A stretch of DNA of 64,000 bases, taken from the NCBI GenBank assembly GCA_004297225.1, contig SCUI01000010.1, forward strand, positions 310,001 to 374,000, given 5' to 3'. Positions within the stretch are counted from its first letter, which is position 1, and every line of letters begins with the position of its first letter. The translations under genes were made by a program, and so were the position numbers. The stretch is from Lysobacteraceae bacterium. Its GTDB lineage: Bacteria; Pseudomonadota; Gammaproteobacteria; Xanthomonadales; Xanthomonadaceae. Below are positions 58,556-64,000 of this stretch, piece after piece. Below the pieces are notes generated by a model that was not told the DNA's origin, did not search any database, and saw nothing but the letters and a program-made list of their open reading frames with translations.

Positions 58556-59463
58556 ACGCCACCCGCTTCCCCGGCTACCCGTTCACCCCGCGCACGTTCG
58601 AGGCGCGGCCGGGCATCACGATGTCCTGGCTCGACGAGGGCCCGCGCGACGGCGCGGTCGTCGTCATGCTCCACGGCAATCCATCGTGGAGCTACTACTG
58701 GCGGCACCTGGTGGCCGGCCTGCGGGATCGCTATCGCTGCATCGTTCCCGACCACGTCGGCATGGGCCTGAGCGACAAGCCGGACGACGCATCTTCGGCG
58801 TCGCCGCGCTACGACTACACCCTGCAGTCGCGCGTGGACGACCTGGAGGCGCTGCTGCGCCACGCCGGCGTGGACGACGCGACGCCGGTGACGCTGGTGG
58901 TGCACGACTGGGGCGGGATGATCGGCTTCGGCTGGGCGCTGTCGCACATGGCGCAGGTGCGGCGGTTGGTGATCCTCAACACCGCGGCGTTCCCGATGCC
59001 GGCGGCCAAGCGCTTCCCGCGGCGGCTGGCGCTGGGGCGCGACTCCCGGATCGGCGGCTGGCTGATCCGGCGCCTCAACCTGTTCGCGCGCGGCGCGGCG
59101 CGCTTCGGCACCACCCGGCGATTGCCGCGCGACGTGCGCGAGGCCTATGCGCGCGTCTACGACGGCTGGGCCAACGCGATCTCGACGCTGCGCTTCATGC
59201 AGGACATCCCGCTGGGCGAGGGCGACCGCGCCTGGCCCTTGCTGGTCGCCGCCGGCGAGCGCCTGCCGGAATACGCGGACAGGCCGGCGTTCATCGGCTG
59301 GGGCCTGCGCGACTTCGTCTTCGACCGCCATTGCCTGGAGGCATTCCGGGCAGCGCTGCCGGGGGCGGAGGTCCATGCGTTCGACGACGCAGGGCACTAC
59401 GTGCTCGAGGACAAGCACGAGGTGCTGGTCCCCGCCATCCGGGGGTTCCTGGACCGGACCTAG
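58552..59463 (+). CDS. oleB: OleB, haloalkane-dehalogenase-like alpha/beta hydrolase
   Basis: VVMLHGNPSWSYYWRHLVAGL, VVHDWGGMIGFGWAL, DAGHYVLEDKHE. Confidence 0.92.
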   Translation: MNATRFPGYPFTPRTFEARPGITMSWLDEGPRDGAVVVMLHGNPSWSYYWRHLVAGLRDRYRCIVPDHVGMGLSDKPDDASSASPRYDYTLQSRVDDLEALLRHAGVDDATPVTLVVHDWGGMIGFGWALSHMAQVRRLVILNTAAFPMPAAKRFPRRLALGRDSRIGGWLIRRLNLFARGAARFGTTRRLPRDVREAYARVYDGWANAISTLRFMQDIPLGEGDRAWPLLVAAGERLPEYADRPAFIGWGLRDFVFDRHCLEAFRAALPGAEVHAFDDAGHYVLEDKHEVLVPAIRGFLDRT

Positions 59464-59885
59464 GCCGCGATCGGCGGCGGCAGGGCGGGCGGCTCGTTGC
59501 CGTTGTCGTCGGGGCCGTCGTCGTCGTTCGCCGGGTCGTTCCAGGCCCAGTCGGCGGGAGTCAGCGGCGCAAGGCCGTGCGCGACGCGGGCCTTGTCGCA
59601 TTGCGGGCTCGGTGCGCCGAATTCCCAGGAGGCGTCCACCGCACGGCACACGCTGGGCCGCACCGGATGGATGCTGCAGCGCGAGCGCACGCCGATCTCG
59701 GCGTCCAGCGCGATGCAGCGCGGCGACTCCTGCGAGGTGCCCCGCATCACCCGTTCGTGGCGCCGCAGCGGTTCGGTGAGTTCGATCGGGACCTGGCCGC
59801 CCAGTGCGGGTTCGGCCTCGGACCAGTGGAAGCTGATCCGGAAGTGAGCGCAGCAAGCGCCGCAGGAGAGGCAGGGATGACGCAT
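59460..59885 (-). CDS. YkgJ-family cysteine-cluster protein
   Basis: CLSCGACCAHFRISF...CSIHPVRPSVCRAVDASWEFG...CDKARVAHGLAPL. Confidence 0.88.
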   Translation of the reverse strand: MRHPCLSCGACCAHFRISFHWSEAEPALGGQVPIELTEPLRRHERVMRGTSQESPRCIALDAEIGVRSRCSIHPVRPSVCRAVDASWEFGAPSPQCDKARVAHGLAPLTPADWAWNDPANDDDGPDDNGNEPPALPPPIAA

Positions 59886-59927
59886 GTGCGCCGGGGCGGG
59901 TGGCGGTCGGGCGGCGATAATAGCGCC

Positions 59928-61589
59928 ATGGGTACCCCCTGCAATATCGCCGCGGCCTTGCCGGCGCTGGCCAGCCGGCAACCGGACAGGATCGCGATGC
60001 GCGTGCCCGGCCGCGACGGGCGCTATCGGCAGTCGCTGACCTATGCCGGGCTGGACGCCCGCAGTGACGCCATCGCCGCCGGACTGGCCACGCACGGCAT
60101 CGTCCGCGGCACCCGTACGGTGGTCATGGTCCGCCCGACCCAGGAGTTCTTCCTGCTGATGTACGCGCTGTTCAAGGCTGGCGCGGTGCCGGTGCTGGTG
60201 GACCCGGGCATCGACAAGCGTTCGCTCCGCGAGTGCCTGGACGAAGCAGCGGCGGAAGCCTTCATCGGCGTGCCGCTGGCCATGCTGGCGCGCAAGTTGC
60301 TGGGCTGGGCGTCGGCGACCAGGGTCGCGATCACCACCGGCGCGCGCGCGCGCCTCGCCGATGCGACGCTGGCGCAGGTCGAAGCCGCGGGTGCCGGCGC
60401 GGGGCCGCAACTGCAACCGACCGACGGCGACGACATCGCTGCGATCCTGTTCACTTCCGGCTCCACCGGCGTGCCCAAGGGCGTGGTCTACCGGCATCGG
60501 CATTTCGTGGCCCAGGTGGACATGTTGCGCAATGCGTTCGGCATCGCGCCGGGCGGCGTGGACCTGCCGACGTTCCCGCCGTTCGCGTTGTTCGACCCGG
60601 CGCTGGGGCTGACCTCGGTGATCCCGGACATGGATCCGGCGCGACCGGCGCGCGCCGACCCGCGCAAGCTGCTGCGCGCGATCGAGCGCTTCGGCGTCAG
60701 CCAGCTGTTCGGCTCGCCGGCCCTGATGGGCGTGCTGGCCGAACACGGCGCGCCGTTGCCGGGCGTGCGGCGCGCGACGTCCGCCGGCGCACCGGTGCCA
60801 GCCGACGTGGTCGCACGCATGCGCGCGCTGTTGCCGCCCGACGCGCAGTTCTGGACGCCCTACGGCGCCACCGAATGCCTGCCGGTCGCGGTGATCGAAG
60901 GCCGCGAGCTCGAAGCCACGCGCGCGGCCACCGAAGCCGGCGCCGGCACCTGCGTCGGCCGCCCGGTGCCGCCGAACGAAGTACGGATCATCGCCATCTC
61001 CGACGCGGCCATCGGCGACTGGTCGCAGGCGCGCGAATTGCCGCCGGGCGAAGTCGGCGAGATCACCGTTGCCGGACCGACGGCCACCGACACCTACTAC
61101 GCCCGCCCCAGGGCGACCCGCCTGGCGAAGATCCGCGAAACCCTGGCCGACGGCAGCGAACGCATCGTGCACCGCATGGGCGATCTCGGCTGGTTCGACG
61201 ACGAGGGCCGACTGTGGTTCTGCGGCCGCAAGTCGCAGCGCATCGAGACCGCGCAGGGACCGCTGTATACCGAACAGGTCGAGCCGATATTCGCCGCGCA
61301 TCCCGCGGTGCGTCGCGCCGCGCTCGTCGGCGTCGGCCCGCGCGGCGCGCAGAATCCGGTGGTCTGCATCGAACCCAACCGCGGCAAGACTCTTGCCTTG
61401 TGGGAGCGGGGCAAGCCGCGACAGCTGTTCGCGGAACTGCGCGAACTCGCTGCACGGCACCCCCACACCCGGACCATCTCCACCTTCCTCCTGCATCCGT
61501 CGCTGCCGGTGGACATCCGCCACAACGCCAAGATCCAGCGCGAGCAACTTGCGGCCTGGGCGGCGAAAAAACTGGAGCGTGCGCGATGA
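59928..61589 (+). CDS. oleC: OleC, AMP-dependent synthetase/ligase (beta-lactone synthetase type)
   Basis: [31 protein letters not shown], cluster position. Confidence 0.93.
   Translation: MGTPCNIAAALPALASRQPDRIAMRVPGRDGRYRQSLTYAGLDARSDAIAAGLATHGIVRGTRTVVMVRPTQEFFLLMYALFKAGAVPVLVDPGIDKRSLRECLDEAAAEAFIGVPLAMLARKLLGWASATRVAITTGARARLADATLAQVEAAGAGAGPQLQPTDGDDIAAILFTSGSTGVPKGVVYRHRHFVAQVDMLRNAFGIAPGGVDLPTFPPFALFDPALGLTSVIPDMDPARPARADPRKLLRAIERFGVSQLFGSPALMGVLAEHGAPLPGVRRATSAGAPVPADVVARMRALLPPDAQFWTPYGATECLPVAVIEGRELEATRAATEAGAGTCVGRPVPPNEVRIIAISDAAIGDWSQARELPPGEVGEITVAGPTATDTYYARPRATRLAKIRETLADGSERIVHRMGDLGWFDDEGRLWFCGRKSQRIETAQGPLYTEQVEPIFAAHPAVRRAALVGVGPRGAQNPVVCIEPNRGKTLALWERGKPRQLFAELRELAARHPHTRTISTFLLHPSLPVDIRHNAKIQREQLAAWAAKKLERAR
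61398..61423. repeat. Intragenic half-REP inside oleC, 25/26 identical to left arm of the 9113 palindrome
   Basis: TTGTGGGAGCGGGGCAAGCCGCGACA vs TTGTGGGAGCGGCGCAAGCCGCGACA. Confidence 0.8.
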
Positions 61590-62599
61590 AGGTGCTGGTG
61601 ACCGGCGGTGGCGGCTTCCTCGGCCAGGCCCTGTGCCGCGGGTTGGTCGAACGCGGCCACGAGGTTGCCAGCTTCAACCGCGGGCACTACCCGGCGCTGG
61701 ACGCGCTCGGCGTGCTGCAGTTGCGCGGCGACCTCGCCGACGCCGCCGCGGTGCTCGAGGCCGCGCGCGGTCGCGAGGCGATCTTCCACAATGCGGCCAA
61801 GGCCGGTGCCTGGGGCAGTTACGACAGTTATCACCGCGCCAACGTGCTGGGCACGCGCCACGTGCTGGCGGCGTGCCGCCAGCACGCCATCCGGCGGCTG
61901 GTGTACACCTCCACCCCCAGCGTCACCCACCGGCGCACGCATCCGGTCGCCGGCGGCACCGCCGACACCGTGCCCTATGGACAGCACCTGAAAGCGCCAT
62001 ACGCGGCGACCAAGCTCGTCGCCGAGCGCGAAGTGCTGGCGGCGAACGGCCCGCAACTCGCCACCATCGCCCTGCGGCCACGGTTGATCTGGGGCCCGGG
62101 CGACCAGCAGATCCTGCCGCGCCTGGCCGAGCGTTCGCGTGCCGGCCGCCTGCGCCTGGTCGGCGACGGCGGCAACCGCATCGACACCACCTACATCGAC
62201 AACGCCGCGCAGGCGCACTTCGATGCGTTCGAACACCTCGCACCCGGCGCGGCCTGCGCGGGCAAGGCGTACTTCATCAGCAACGGCGAGCCGAAGCCGA
62301 CGCGCGAGATCATCAACGCATTGCTTGCCGCGGTCGGCGCACCGCCGGTGACGAAGACGGTGCCGTTCCCGCTGGCCTATGCAATCGGCGCCGCCTGCGA
62401 GGCGGCATGGACCGTGTTGCCGCTGCAGGGAGAACCGCCGCTGACCCGTTTCCTGGCCGAGCAACTGGCGACCACGCACTGGTACGACATGGCGCCTGCG
62501 ACGCGGGATTTCGGCTACGTGCCGCAGGTGACGATCGCAGAAGGGTTGGCGCGGCTCCGCGAAGCCGACCATGGGTCGGCCCTACAATCACGGCAATGA
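61586..62599 (+). CDS. oleD: OleD, NAD-dependent 2-alkyl-3-ketoalkanoate reductase (SDR/3beta-HSD type)
   Basis: [41 protein letters not shown] overlap with oleC. Confidence 0.93.
   Translation: MKVLVTGGGGFLGQALCRGLVERGHEVASFNRGHYPALDALGVLQLRGDLADAAAVLEAARGREAIFHNAAKAGAWGSYDSYHRANVLGTRHVLAACRQHAIRRLVYTSTPSVTHRRTHPVAGGTADTVPYGQHLKAPYAATKLVAEREVLAANGPQLATIALRPRLIWGPGDQQILPRLAERSRAGRLRLVGDGGNRIDTTYIDNAAQAHFDAFEHLAPGAACAGKAYFISNGEPKPTREIINALLAAVGAPPVTKTVPFPLAYAIGAACEAAWTVLPLQGEPPLTRFLAEQLATTHWYDMAPATRDFGYVPQVTIAEGLARLREADHGSALQSRQ
62563..62585. repeat. SMAG-like element inside the 3' end of oleD
   Basis: AGCCGACC-ATG-GGTCGGCCCTAC. Confidence 0.75.
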
Positions 62600-63225
62600 C
62601 CAGGCTCCCCTTCAATTGGAAAGTCCCCGCGGGCCGCGCGCTGGAGACCGGGTTGAACCGGGCGCTGGCGCTGGACCCGGAAACGCGGGAGGCGTTGTCC
62701 GCGCTGGATGGGCGCAGCGTCGAGCTGGCGCTGGAGTCGCCACCGCTGGCGATGTGCCTGCAGGTCCAGGGCGATCGCCTGGTGGTGGGGCCGGCACGGC
62801 CGGGGGTGGAACCGGACCTGGGCGTGCGCGCGACGCTGGGGGCGCTGCTGGCGCAACTGCCACCGCTGCGCCGCGACGATGCGCCGCCGGTCGGGCGCAT
62901 GCGCGTGTCCGGCGATGCCGAACTGGCGCGCCGGCTCAAGCGGCTGGCCGATCGTTTCGACCCGGACTGGCAGCAACCCTTCACCGTGGTGTTCGGCGAC
63001 ATCGTCGGTGTGCAGGTCGCCAATGCCGTGGCCGCGGGCCTGCGGCACGCGGGCGAGGCCGGCCGCGGCCTGGCCGAAGTCACCGCCGAGTACCTCACCG
63101 AGGAATCGCGCGACGTGGTCCCGTGCGCCGAGCTGGAAGCCTTCCACGACGCCGTCGATACGTTGCGCGACGATGTCGCGCGCCTGGCCGCGCGGGTGTC
63201 GCGCCTGCAGGGAGCGGCGCCGTGA
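62596..63225 (+). CDS. ubiJ: Ubiquinone biosynthesis accessory factor UbiJ (SCP2 domain)
   Basis: [27 protein letters not shown]...[40 protein letters not shown]...[10 protein letters not shown]; precedes ubiB. Confidence 0.88.
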   Translation: MTRLPFNWKVPAGRALETGLNRALALDPETREALSALDGRSVELALESPPLAMCLQVQGDRLVVGPARPGVEPDLGVRATLGALLAQLPPLRRDDAPPVGRMRVSGDAELARRLKRLADRFDPDWQQPFTVVFGDIVGVQVANAVAAGLRHAGEAGRGLAEVTAEYLTEESRDVVPCAELEAFHDAVDTLRDDVARLAARVSRLQGAAP

Positions 63226-64000
63226 AGTCCGGCGTCCGCGCCTGGCGCATCGGCCGGGTGCTGCTGCGCTATCGCCTCGACGACCTGCTCGCGGGCACGC
63301 CGGCCGAACGCTGGTTGCGGCTCGCGCGGCCGTTCGTCCCGCGCGCCTCGCGCGAGGTCGCGGCGATGCCGCGTGGCGAGCGCCTGCGCCTGGCCCTGCA
63401 GGAGCTCGGGCCGATCTTCGTCAAGTTCGGGCAGATCCTGTCCACGCGCCGCGACCTGGTGCCGCCGGACGTCGCCGACGAACTGACCCTGCTGCAGGAT
63501 CGCGTCGCCCCGTTCGACGGCGAAGCCGCGCGCGCGATCGTCGAACAGGCCCTTGGCCGGCCGGTCGCCGAGGCCTTCGCCAGCTTCGACACCGAGCCGC
63601 TGGCCTCGGCTTCGATCGCGCAGGTGCATGCGGCGACATTGCCGGCGGCCGGCGACCAGGCGCCGCGCGAGGTGGTGGTGAAGGTGCTGCGCCCCGGCAT
63701 CCGCCGCCAGATCGCACAGGACATCGCGCTGCTCAAGAGCGTCGCCGCGCTGGTCGACCGCACCCATCCCGGGGCCGACAAGATCCGTCCGCGCGAAGTG
63801 GTGGCGGAGATCGAATCCACGCTCGCCGCGGAACTCGACCTGCAGCGCGAGGGCGCCAATGCCAGCGTGCTGCGCCGCAACTGGCTGGGCTCGAACGACC
63901 TGTACGTGCCGGAACCGGTGTGGACCCACACCACCGAACGCGTGCTGACGCTGGAACGGGTGCGCGGCATTCCCAGCGACGACATCGCCGCGCTAGACGC
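63222..64000 (+). CDS. ubiB: UbiB/ABC1 (ADCK) atypical kinase, N-terminal part (truncated by window end)
   Basis: GTG start, [51 protein letters not shown]. Confidence 0.93.
   Translation, partial: MKSGVRAWRIGRVLLRYRLDDLLAGTPAERWLRLARPFVPRASREVAAMPRGERLRLALQELGPIFVKFGQILSTRRDLVPPDVADELTLLQDRVAPFDGEAARAIVEQALGRPVAEAFASFDTEPLASASIAQVHAATLPAAGDQAPREVVVKVLRPGIRRQIAQDIALLKSVAALVDRTHPGADKIRPREVVAEIESTLAAELDLQREGANASVLRRNWLGSNDLYVPEPVWTHTTERVLTLERVRGIPSDDIAALD

Overview
High-GC chromosomal window with Xanthomonadaceae-like (Lysobacter/Luteimonas-type) gene content. About 57 protein-coding genes; no rRNA, tRNA, CRISPR array, integrase or transposase was recognised. Main blocks: recC(partial)-recB-recD; a class II Fic protein; tandem glycine-zipper proteins; folE; corA/cysK; topoisomerase IB; an I78-inhibitor/barnase/barstar operon; two PLD-family proteins; MATE pump; M61 peptidase; two YkuD proteins; REC-EAL plus hybrid histidine kinase; PadR locus; orphan ParA-sixA-yceI-PLD; a 67-aa ORF and a DUF1232-like protein sharing an unusual GYGNSSGY C-terminal tail; uppP; glnA and ntrBC with recognisable NtrC/sigma54 sites; hemY/hemD; secB-gpsA; Ax21-like OMP; M16 peptidase; and an oleA/oleB/oleC/oleD long-chain olefin cluster that runs into ubiJ-ubiB. 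Best novelty candidates: (1) a wHTH-GHKL ATPase-STAS-like (DUF4325) fusion between oleA and oleB, translationally coupled to oleB; (2) the shared GYGNSSGY tail and a GGTG-N16-CACC operator; (3) REP/SMAG-type palindromes recruited as coding sequence, stop codon and -10 elements; (4) a doubled TATATCG-N5-CGATATA operator at padR. All calls come from reading the sequence and the supplied ORF track; no database search was run.
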